The notes under the pieces were generated by a model, which was not told the DNA's origin, made no database searches, and saw only the letters and a list, made by a program, of their open reading frames with translations. Below are positions 1 through 7,184 of a DNA stretch of 64,000 nucleotides, in pieces. A program made the position numbers and the translations under genes. The stretch is from Fodinibius sp051746985. GTDB lineage: Bacteria; Bacteroidota; Rhodothermia; Balneolales; Balneolaceae. Position 1 is the stretch's first letter. Every line of letters starts with the position of its first letter. The DNA lies in assembly GCA_051746985.1 (NCBI GenBank), contig JBNJFP010000009.1, forward strand, positions 33,754 to 97,753, written 5' to 3'.

Positions 1-659
1 GTGTGCACGCCTTTTGTAGTTTGATGTACGGCCTTAAAAATACCGTTGATCACATCTCCAACATACACCATAGATATTTTGGGATGCGTTCCGTTACCGA
101 TAATGGGACAGATACGGTTATTCATCATCTTAAAGAAGCTGTAAATCTGATCTTCACGGGGGCCATATACCGCTGGCGGACGTAAAATGGTGATCGAAGT
201 TTGTCCGTTGCTAACCTCATGGATCATTTCTTCCATTTCTTTTTTAGATCGCCCGTAATTGCTGACGGGATTCATTGCCTTCTCTTCAGTTACGGGCCCA
301 TCCTCACTGGGTCCCGCTGCAGCCAGTGAGGAAAGTATCACAATTTTTGGAACCCCTTCCTTTTGTGCAATCCGGAGAAGGTTTTCGGTGGCATCGACAT
401 TGGCATGTTTAAGTTCTTCGTAGCTTGGCGCCTTCACCCGGCCGGCAATATGGAAGATTACATCCACATCTTTTATCGCTTTGTTAAGCACAGGAAGGTC
501 GTCAAGGTCGCCGTGAATTCGGATAAAGTTCTTGTCTTTGAGCCACTTTTCATTGTTACGGATAAGGCAGCGAACCTCAGAATAGTCCTCAGAATCTATG
601 AGAGCGTCGGCCAGATGACTTCCAATAAAACCAGTGCCGCCAGTTACGAAGGCTTTCAT
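1..659 (-). CDS. NAD-dependent epimerase/dehydratase (extended SDR), 3' end cut off by window edge; candidate 3-ketosphinganine reductase
   Basis: The minus strand is open from an ATG at 659 to the window edge, so about 219 N-terminal residues are visible and the stop is missing. The protein begins MKAFVTGGTGFIGSHLADAL, a Rossmann dinucleotide-binding motif. It also carries SSLAAAGPS and the catalytic YxxxK (YGRSKK), followed by LRPPAVYGPRE. This order is diagnostic of extended short-chain dehydrogenases. The substrate cannot be read from the motifs. The gene is divergent from two glycosyltransferases and a serine palmitoyltransferase-like gene. In other sphingolipid-making bacteria the 3-ketosphinganine reductase belongs to this same SDR type, so that role is a reasonable inference. 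A nucleotide-sugar epimerase serving the neighbouring glycosyltransferases is the main alternative. Confidence 0.85.
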   Translation of the reverse strand, partial: MKAFVTGGTGFIGSHLADALIDSEDYSEVRCLIRNNEKWLKDKNFIRIHGDLDDLPVLNKAIKDVDVIFHIAGRVKAPSYEELKHANVDATENLLRIAQKEGVPKIVILSSLAAAGPSEDGPVTEEKAMNPVSNYGRSKKEMEEMIHEVSNGQTSITILRPPAVYGPREDQIYSFFKMMNNRICPIIGNGTHPKISMVYVGDVINGIFKAVHQTTKGVH

Positions 660-763
660 CAAATTTTGTATATTTGGAGCTTAAAAAACAGTGATCTTAA
701 AGAATCATCGCGCGTTTAAAACGGTTGTAAAGATACAAATATCAAAGATGTATTGGAAAATTT

Positions 764-1918
764 ATGAAGGAACTTAGAGTCGCCATATTTACCGGCAACT
801 ACAACCATATTCAGGATGGGGTTTCCCTGACGTTGAATCGGTTGGTGGCATTTTTAGAAGAACAGGGGGTTCCGGTATTGGTTTTTGGCCCCACTATTGA
901 TGAGCCGGCTATTGATCATGAAGGAGAATTTGTGGCGGTGCCTTCTGTGCCGGTGCCGGGGCGATCAGAATATCGAATTACCGTTGGATTCCCAGAAAAG
1001 GCACAACGGCGACTCCGAGAATTTGAACCCACGCTTATCCATTTGGCAACACCCGATGTATTGGGATTTCGTGCGATGCGCTGGGGGCAGGCCAACAATA
1101 TCCAGATTGTGGCTTCTTACCACACACACTTTACCAGCTATCTGAAGTATTATAACCTGGATATGTTAGAAATGCTCGGCTGGAAATATATTGGATGGTT
1201 TTACAGTCAGTGCAAGCATATTTATGTGCCCTCGCCCTCTATGGCCGACGAACTTAATGAAGAAGGGATTGATGAGGGCGTTCGAATTTGGGCACGAGGC
1301 GTAAATACCGAGCAGTTTAATCCCGATTTTAGGGATATGGAATGGCGGCGCTCCATTGGATTTAAAGATGATGATAAGGTTGTGACGTTTGTTTCACGGT
1401 TGGTTTGGGAAAAAAATCTTCAGACTTTTGTAGATACTGTTAAGCGACTCCAGCAGGATAATCCCAATATAAAAGCAATGGTGGTGGGTGACGGTCCAGC
1501 TAAAAAGGAGCTCGAGCATATGTTGCCCGAAGCGCATTTCACTGGCTTTATCACCGGGGATGCATTGAGTCGTGCTTATGCCAGTAGTGATGTGTTTCTA
1601 TTTCCATCCGAAACCGAAACCTTTGGCAACGTAACCCTGGAGGCCATGTCGAGTGGATTACCTTGTGTTGTTGCTGATGCTACAGGCAGCCGATCGCTGG
1701 TAGAATCGGGGGTTAATGGATTTTTGGCAGCCCCGCGTGATACACAGGCTTTTGCAAAATGTGTTCGGGATATTGCCAGTGATAATACATTATGGGAGCG
1801 AATGAGTAAAGCGGCGCGGCAAAAGGCATTGGCATATTCTTGGGAAAATGTGAACGGCAAGCTGCTCGAAAATTATCGCGAGGCACTCAGCGAGCCGCGT
1901 CCACAACTAAAATTTTAG
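764..1918 (+). CDS. GT4-family glycosyltransferase (GT-B fold)
   Basis: A 384-residue cytosolic or membrane-associated glycosyltransferase. The N-terminal half opens with RVAIFTGNYNHIQDGVS, the glycine-rich acceptor-side loop of GT4 enzymes. The C-terminal half has VSRLVWEKNL, VVGDGPAKKEL and the donor-binding stretch FPSETETFGNVTLEAMSSG, containing the E-x7-E pattern typical of retaining GT4 enzymes. The overall pattern resembles GDP-mannose- or UDP-sugar-dependent transferases acting on lipids (PimB/MgtA/SqdX type), but donor and acceptor cannot be decided by eye. It starts at ATG 764 and is followed after 18 bases by another GT4 gene, then by spt, suggesting sequential sugar addition to a lipid. 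Confidence 0.9.
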   Translation: MKELRVAIFTGNYNHIQDGVSLTLNRLVAFLEEQGVPVLVFGPTIDEPAIDHEGEFVAVPSVPVPGRSEYRITVGFPEKAQRRLREFEPTLIHLATPDVLGFRAMRWGQANNIQIVASYHTHFTSYLKYYNLDMLEMLGWKYIGWFYSQCKHIYVPSPSMADELNEEGIDEGVRIWARGVNTEQFNPDFRDMEWRRSIGFKDDDKVVTFVSRLVWEKNLQTFVDTVKRLQQDNPNIKAMVVGDGPAKKELEHMLPEAHFTGFITGDALSRAYASSDVFLFPSETETFGNVTLEAMSSGLPCVVADATGSRSLVESGVNGFLAAPRDTQAFAKCVRDIASDNTLWERMSKAARQKALAYSWENVNGKLLENYREALSEPRPQLKF

Positions 1919-1936
1919 CAAAATACAGAATATTAC

Positions 1937-3070
1937 GTGCGAATTTTATATGTATCTCATACCCATCCGCCCGAAGGCGACATCCTGGAAAATGTGGGCG
2001 GCATGCAACGGGTTAGTCAGCAGTTGATCAATGAGCTTAGGCGAAAAGACAATGTGAAAGTGATTCCAGAGGTCATTAATGTTTCTGAGGATGGTAGCAT
2101 TGTATTTCAAACAGCTGGATTTTTATTTAAGAACCTTTTTGAATTGCCGCACAAAGTTCGCGAATCCAAGGCCGATATAGTGGTCTTCTCATCTATGGTC
2201 ACGGCCAGTCTTGCCTACTTTTTGCGGGATAGAATATCCGTCCCCATGGTCACCATTAATCATGGACGCGATGTAACCCTGCCGGTAGGTATTTATCAAT
2301 GGTTTGTACCGAAGGTCTTCGAGAACCTTGATGGGGTTATTTCGGTTTCAAGGGCAACGCGCCAGGAATGTATCAAACGGGGAATGAATCCTGATAAAGG
2401 GGTTGCCTTGCCTAATGGATTTGACTTTAAGAAGCTGAATAATTTTCCGGATAAAGAAAAATCCCGGAGCCGGTTACAGAAGAATTTTCGCATTCCTCTG
2501 CAGAACAAGTTTATGCTACTTACCGTCGGGCGGAAAGTGAAACGGAAGGGGCATGAATGGTTTATCCGCGAGGTATTGCCGAAGCTGGATGAAGACGTGG
2601 TTTATGTAACGGTGGGGGATGGCCCCGAATTTGATAATATTGACGATGCCGTAGATGATTCATCGCATCAAAACCGAATTTTTCTGCTGGGACGTCAGCC
2701 CGATGAAGTGTTAAAACAGGCCTATGCCGCCGCAGATGTTTTTGTGATGCCGAACATTCCTGTTGAAGGGGATATGGAAGGATTTGGAATTGTGCTATTG
2801 GAAGCAAATATGGCTCACACCCCAGCGGTGGCGGCTGACTTGGAGGGCATTAAGGATGTCATTGAACAGGGTAAAAATGGTTATCGGGTACCCTCGCTTG
2901 ATGCCGAACAATTTGCCGATACCGTAAAACAGATGCTTGCGAATAATTTGGAACAATTCTCCCTGCAAACGCGTAGGTATGTGCAAGAGCAATTCAGCTG
3001 GAAGCGCGTATCGCAACAGTATATTGATTTTTTTCAAACAGTAATTGACAGATATACCCCACCCTCCTAA
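1937..3070 (+). CDS. Second GT4-family glycosyltransferase
   Basis: A 377-residue GT-B glycosyltransferase starting with GTG at 1937, 18 bases after the preceding GT4 stop. The N-terminus MRILYVSHTHPPEGD followed by ENVGGMQRVSQQL is the usual GT4 opening with a glycine-rich acceptor loop. The C-terminal domain shows LTVGRKVKRKGHEWFI, VTVGDGPEF and the donor-site region EGDMEGFGIVLLEANMA with the E-x7-E signature. Its sequence is clearly different from the upstream enzyme, so the two are not a recent duplicate and probably add different sugars or act on different acceptors. Operon-like spacing links it to the first transferase. Substrate unknown. Confidence 0.9.
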   Translation: MRILYVSHTHPPEGDILENVGGMQRVSQQLINELRRKDNVKVIPEVINVSEDGSIVFQTAGFLFKNLFELPHKVRESKADIVVFSSMVTASLAYFLRDRISVPMVTINHGRDVTLPVGIYQWFVPKVFENLDGVISVSRATRQECIKRGMNPDKGVALPNGFDFKKLNNFPDKEKSRSRLQKNFRIPLQNKFMLLTVGRKVKRKGHEWFIREVLPKLDEDVVYVTVGDGPEFDNIDDAVDDSSHQNRIFLLGRQPDEVLKQAYAAADVFVMPNIPVEGDMEGFGIVLLEANMAHTPAVAADLEGIKDVIEQGKNGYRVPSLDAEQFADTVKQMLANNLEQFSLQTRRYVQEQFSWKRVSQQYIDFFQTVIDRYTPPS

Positions 3071-3157
3071 AATTAAGATTATCGTATTGATAATTTGATT
3101 GACGGGTAATATGGAAGTATATTTACAACGATAAGCACTTTTTTAAAAAGCCGAAAA

Positions 3158-4411
3158 ATGGAACGAATGGCTGATTCTAAATCAGATGTAAGAACAAACG
3201 ATATTTTTGCAAAGGCTTACGATTTTACAAAAGCCGAGGAAGTTAAATCAAAGGGACTCTATCCCTATTTTAAGCCCCTTCAGGCTACCGATGGTACAAC
3301 GGTTCAGATAGACGGCCGCGAGGTAATAATGGCCGGTTCTAATAATTATCTCGGGTTGACAAACGATCCTCGAGTTATTGAAGCTGCTACCGAGGTGTTA
3401 AAGGTGTACGGTACCGGATGTACAGGTTCTCGCTATTTGAATGGAACGCTGGATCTGCATATCGAGCTGGAAGAAAAATTAGCAGAATTTATGCGTAAAG
3501 ATTCCTGTGTGTTGTTTAGTACAGGATATCAAACCAATGAAGGGGCCATCCAAACAATTGCCGGACGTAAAGATGTTATCTTTTCTGACAAAGATAACCA
3601 CGCTTGTATTGTTACCGGGACCCTTGTTTCTAACGCCAAGACGATGCGTTTTAAGCATAACGATATGGAACAGCTTGAAATGCTGATGGGGCGTGCTGAC
3701 AAAGAGGCCGGTAAAATTATCGTTAGCGACGGTGTTTTCTCCATGTCGGGGACTATTGCTAATGTGCCCGAATTGGTTCGGCTGAAAAATAAATATGACG
3801 CTCGTCTTTATCTTGATGATGCACATGCCATTGGCGTGGTTGGTGAAGGCGGACGCGGATCGGCTTCTACCTTTGATTTGATGGATGAGGTAGATTTAAT
3901 TAGCGGAACTTTTTCAAAATCATTTGCCTCACTGGGTGGATTTTTGGTCGGTGACCATGAAGTGATAGAATATATTCGTCATAATTCGCCGGCTCACATT
4001 TTTAGCGCTTCCATGCCGCCAGCTAATGTGGCAACGGTGTTAAAAGCCCTCGAAATTTTACAAGAGGAAACCTGGCGATTAGAACGACTGGAAAAGATAT
4101 CCAATTATATGCGTGAGTCGCTTCGTGATATGGGCTTCAATGTTTGGAGCAGTCAAACTCCGATTATCCCCGTTGTAATTGGAGAAATGATGGATTGTTT
4201 CCAATTCTGGAAAGGACTCTTCGAAGCAGGAGTATATGTGAATGCGGTGGTCCCCCCGGGCGTACCGCGTGGCCAATCGCTTGTACGCACCAGTTACATG
4301 GCTACTCATACCGATGAACATCTCGATCGCATTCTGGAAGCATTTCGAAAAGTTGGTATCGAGCAGGGCATTATCGATCAAAATGGACATTCACTGCTCG
4401 AAATAGATTAA
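3158..4411 (+). CDS. spt: Serine palmitoyltransferase-like alpha-oxoamine synthase
   Basis: A 417-residue PLP enzyme of the alpha-oxoamine synthase group (Spt, BioF, Kbl). Motifs in order: GSNNYLGLTNDPRV near residue 60, GTGCTGSRYLNGTLDLH near 86-101, the PLP-stacking His in DNHAC (about 148), DDAHAIGVVGEGGRGS (about 220-235), and the Schiff-base lysine in GTFSKSFASLGG (Lys254). The opening region (GLYPYFKPLQATDGTTVQIDG) and the late PPGVPRGQSLVRTSYMATHT look more like bacterial serine palmitoyltransferases than BioF, and no biotin genes are nearby. Spt condenses serine with a long acyl thioester to 3-ketosphinganine, the first step of sphingolipid synthesis. The next gene begins 3 bases after the stop. 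Glycine C-acetyltransferase is the main alternative. Confidence 0.8.
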   Translation: MERMADSKSDVRTNDIFAKAYDFTKAEEVKSKGLYPYFKPLQATDGTTVQIDGREVIMAGSNNYLGLTNDPRVIEAATEVLKVYGTGCTGSRYLNGTLDLHIELEEKLAEFMRKDSCVLFSTGYQTNEGAIQTIAGRKDVIFSDKDNHACIVTGTLVSNAKTMRFKHNDMEQLEMLMGRADKEAGKIIVSDGVFSMSGTIANVPELVRLKNKYDARLYLDDAHAIGVVGEGGRGSASTFDLMDEVDLISGTFSKSFASLGGFLVGDHEVIEYIRHNSPAHIFSASMPPANVATVLKALEILQEETWRLERLEKISNYMRESLRDMGFNVWSSQTPIIPVVIGEMMDCFQFWKGLFEAGVYVNAVVPPGVPRGQSLVRTSYMATHTDEHLDRILEAFRKVGIEQGIIDQNGHSLLEID

Positions 4412-4414
4412 ATT

Positions 4415-5548
4415 GTGAAGAGTACTCAGCGAATTAACGGCGTTACGCTTGCAACCACTAAAAACGAGCGTAAACAATTTATAGAATTTCCCTACCGCCA
4501 TTATGCTGACGATGAGCACTGGATTCCTCCATTAAAAATGGAACAGAAAAAGCTTATCGATACCGATAAAAATCCCTTCTATGAAAATGGAGATATTGCG
4601 TTGTTTTTGGCTGAGCAAAATGGGGAGTTTTGTGGTCGTATAGCTGCTATCCAAGACCGTCGATATAACGAGCACCACGATAATAAAACCGGTTTTTTTG
4701 GTTTTTTTGAGTGTATCAACGATCAATCTATCGCCGATCTGTTGTTTAAAGTAGCCGGAGATTGGCTAAGACAGCGTGGGCATACCGATGTTTTAGGTCC
4801 AGCTAATCCCAGTATGATGGATGAAATCGGTGTTTTGGTAGATGGCTTTGAATACGATCCCAGTTTTCTGATGCCCTATCATAAGCGCTATTATAATGAT
4901 CTTATTATGAATGCTGGATTCGAAAAGGCTATGGATATGTATGCTTTTCGGGTTACACAGGCTACGGTAACACTTGACCGTATCTATCGGGCAGAGGAGA
5001 TTGTTCGCCGGCGGCTGCCCAAACTTAACATCCGTGAGATCGATACTAAAAACCTTGACGAAGAGGTCGAGATTGTTAGGGATATCTTTAACCAGGCTTG
5101 GTCGCAAAACTGGGGGTTTATCCCGCTTTCAAAAAAGGAGTTAGAAGTTTTAGCTAAGGATCTAAAACTTATTTTGGATCCCAAAGTAGCTCATATCGCT
5201 GAAGTCGATGGAGAGCCCGTTGCTTTTTCTATTGGACTTCCTGATTTAAATCAAGCTTTAAAACATACTGACGGCACGCTTTTTCCAACAGGCATTTTTA
5301 AGCTATTGTGGCATCGACGTAATATTGATCAGATTCGTACGGCTTTGATGGGGGTTATTCCCAAGTACCAAGGCAAAGGGATTGATGCGCTGCTACATAA
5401 AGAAGCTATTATCAATGGTAAGGAAGAGGGTTACAGGTCATCAGAATTGAGTTGGGTGTTGGAATCCAATAAAAATATGATTCGCGTAGCCGAAAAGATC
5501 GGTGCTGATATTGAAAAGACCTACCGCATGTATCGCAAGGATTTGTAG
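4415..5548 (+). CDS. GNAT-like acyltransferase; candidate bacterial ceramide synthase
   Basis: A 377-residue soluble protein starting with GTG at 4415, 3 bases after the spt stop, so the two are almost certainly co-transcribed. The N-terminal part has FIEFPYRHYADDEHWIPPL and the middle has LGPANPSMMDEIGVLVDGF then MPYHKRYYNDLIMNAGFEKA. The C-terminal part contains a GNAT-like acyl-CoA-binding stretch, MGVIPKYQGKGIDALLHKEA (about 309-328), and ends in ELSWVLESNKNMIRVAEKIGA. This layout matches large two-lobed GNAT-fold proteins often left as hypothetical. The bacterial ceramide synthase known from Caulobacter is also GNAT-like, so N-acylation of a sphingoid base is an attractive inference from position. 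The sequence shows no specific substrate determinant. Confidence 0.7.
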   Translation: MKSTQRINGVTLATTKNERKQFIEFPYRHYADDEHWIPPLKMEQKKLIDTDKNPFYENGDIALFLAEQNGEFCGRIAAIQDRRYNEHHDNKTGFFGFFECINDQSIADLLFKVAGDWLRQRGHTDVLGPANPSMMDEIGVLVDGFEYDPSFLMPYHKRYYNDLIMNAGFEKAMDMYAFRVTQATVTLDRIYRAEEIVRRRLPKLNIREIDTKNLDEEVEIVRDIFNQAWSQNWGFIPLSKKELEVLAKDLKLILDPKVAHIAEVDGEPVAFSIGLPDLNQALKHTDGTLFPTGIFKLLWHRRNIDQIRTALMGVIPKYQGKGIDALLHKEAIINGKEEGYRSSELSWVLESNKNMIRVAEKIGADIEKTYRMYRKDL

Positions 5549-5726
5549 TTCTGGCTCTGCTTTTTTTAGTATATGTGAGCAGCAATATCTGCTGTGATTA
5601 CGGGGTAAATTTAACTGCTTGCCAAAACTCCGAAATCTCCCAAAAATTTCATACCTTTGAATGCCCGTATTGAGCGTAATATATACGGCTTTAAAAGAAT
5701 TTTCACCAAAAATATTATCAAGTATT

Positions 5727-7121
5727 ATGAGTGAGTTCCGTACTGAAACTGATTCTATGGGAGAAGTTAACGTGCCAAAAGATGCCTATTACGGTGCACA
5801 GACGCAACGTGCCGTGGATAATTTTCCTGTAAGCGGTATCCCATTTAGCCGCGGTTTTATAAAAGCATTGGGCTTGATTAAAAAGAATGCTGCCAAAGTA
5901 AACGGTGCACTGGGTGAGCTTGACGATGATGTGGCAAAAGCAATACAGCAGGCTGCAACCGAAGTGGCAGAAGGTAAGTTTGACGATCATTTTCCCATCG
6001 ATATTTTTCAGACGGGTTCTGGTACTTCAACTAATATGAATGCGAATGAAGTTATTGCTAAGCGTGCGAATGAGCTTAAGGATGATGGCGTAGATATAGA
6101 AATTCATCCTAACGATCATGTAAACTATGGGCAGAGTTCAAACGATGTGATTCCTACCTCCATCCGCATTGCAGCTATTTTAGGCGTCAAAAATAATTTG
6201 ATTCCTGCTCTTGAACATCTGCAAAATGCATTTCAAGATAAAGGAAATGAATTTGCCGATGTCGTAAAAACGGGGCGAACCCACCTGATGGACGCGATGC
6301 CGGTGACCATCAAGCAAGAGTTTGATGGGTATGCCCGTCAACTCGAGTTAGGTGTTGAGCGGTTAGAGTCTGCATTAGAACGTATTACGGAATTGCCTCA
6401 GGGAGGCACGGCCGTAGGTACAGGCCTGAATACTAATCCAAAATTTGGAGCTGAAATAGCTAAAGCGTTATCAGAAGAAATTGGTGTAGATTTAAGTGAA
6501 GCTGATAATCATTTTGAGGCGCAATCTACGGTAGAGGCACCGGTTGAGTTAAGCAGTCAGCTGAAAACGATTGCGGTGGGTCTGATGAAAATTGGCAATG
6601 ATCTTCGGTGGATGAACTCTGGTCCCAATAGTGGAATTGCTGAGATTCAACTTGAGGCGCTGCAGCCGGGGTCTTCAATCATGCCCGGTAAAATCAATCC
6701 GGTTATCGAAGAATCTATTACCATGGTTTGTGCACAGGTAATTGGCAATGACTCGACCATCACCGTAGCGGGACAGTCGGGCAATTTTGAACTGAACGTT
6801 ATGTTGCCGGTTGTTGCTCATAATTTATTAGAGTCAATCGAAATTTTAGGCAACGGCGTGCGAAATTTGGCTGATCGTTCGGTATCCCGATTGAGCGTAA
6901 ATAAAGAACGGGTGGCCGATATGGTGGGAAGAAATCCGGTGTTAGTTACAGCACTGAATCCCTTAATTGGCTATGACAAGGCGGCCAAAATTGCTAAAAA
7001 GGCTTTTGCTGAAAGTCGTCCCGTTAAAGAGGTTGCCCGGGAAATGACAGATTTAAGTGATGAAGAGCTTGATAAGGCATTGGATCCCATAAAAATGACC
7101 AAAGGTGGATTTATGGAGTAA
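5727..7121 (+). CDS. fumC: Fumarate hydratase class II
   Basis: A 464-residue class II fumarase, interconverting fumarate and L-malate in the TCA cycle. The start at 5727 (MSEFRTETDSMGEVNVPK) is preferred over an upstream in-frame ATG at 5661, which would add 22 residues absent from the family. Key motifs: GSGTSTNMNANEVIA, GQSSNDVIPTSI, TGRTHLMDAMPV, GGTAVGTGLNT and the superfamily signature GSSIMPGKINPV with the catalytic serine. The length is normal. The 178-base gap before it separates it from the sphingolipid set. A fused E1 dehydrogenase follows after 63 bases, so the two may be expressed together as central carbon genes. Confidence 0.97.
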   Translation: MSEFRTETDSMGEVNVPKDAYYGAQTQRAVDNFPVSGIPFSRGFIKALGLIKKNAAKVNGALGELDDDVAKAIQQAATEVAEGKFDDHFPIDIFQTGSGTSTNMNANEVIAKRANELKDDGVDIEIHPNDHVNYGQSSNDVIPTSIRIAAILGVKNNLIPALEHLQNAFQDKGNEFADVVKTGRTHLMDAMPVTIKQEFDGYARQLELGVERLESALERITELPQGGTAVGTGLNTNPKFGAEIAKALSEEIGVDLSEADNHFEAQSTVEAPVELSSQLKTIAVGLMKIGNDLRWMNSGPNSGIAEIQLEALQPGSSIMPGKINPVIEESITMVCAQVIGNDSTITVAGQSGNFELNVMLPVVAHNLLESIEILGNGVRNLADRSVSRLSVNKERVADMVGRNPVLVTALNPLIGYDKAAKIAKKAFAESRPVKEVAREMTDLSDEELDKALDPIKMTKGGFME

Positions 7122-7184
7122 CTTGCATTGAACTATCTGACAATAACCTATACCGCTGCGAAGTGTTAACTGAAAACAGATATT

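Noticed and set aside
3..719. Plus-strand open frames at the left edge
   Set aside because: They lie opposite the minus-strand SDR gene, which has clear Rossmann and YxxxK motifs.
5661..5726. 22-residue N-terminal extension of fumarase
   Set aside because: It does not resemble the family; MSEFRTETDSMG is the standard start.
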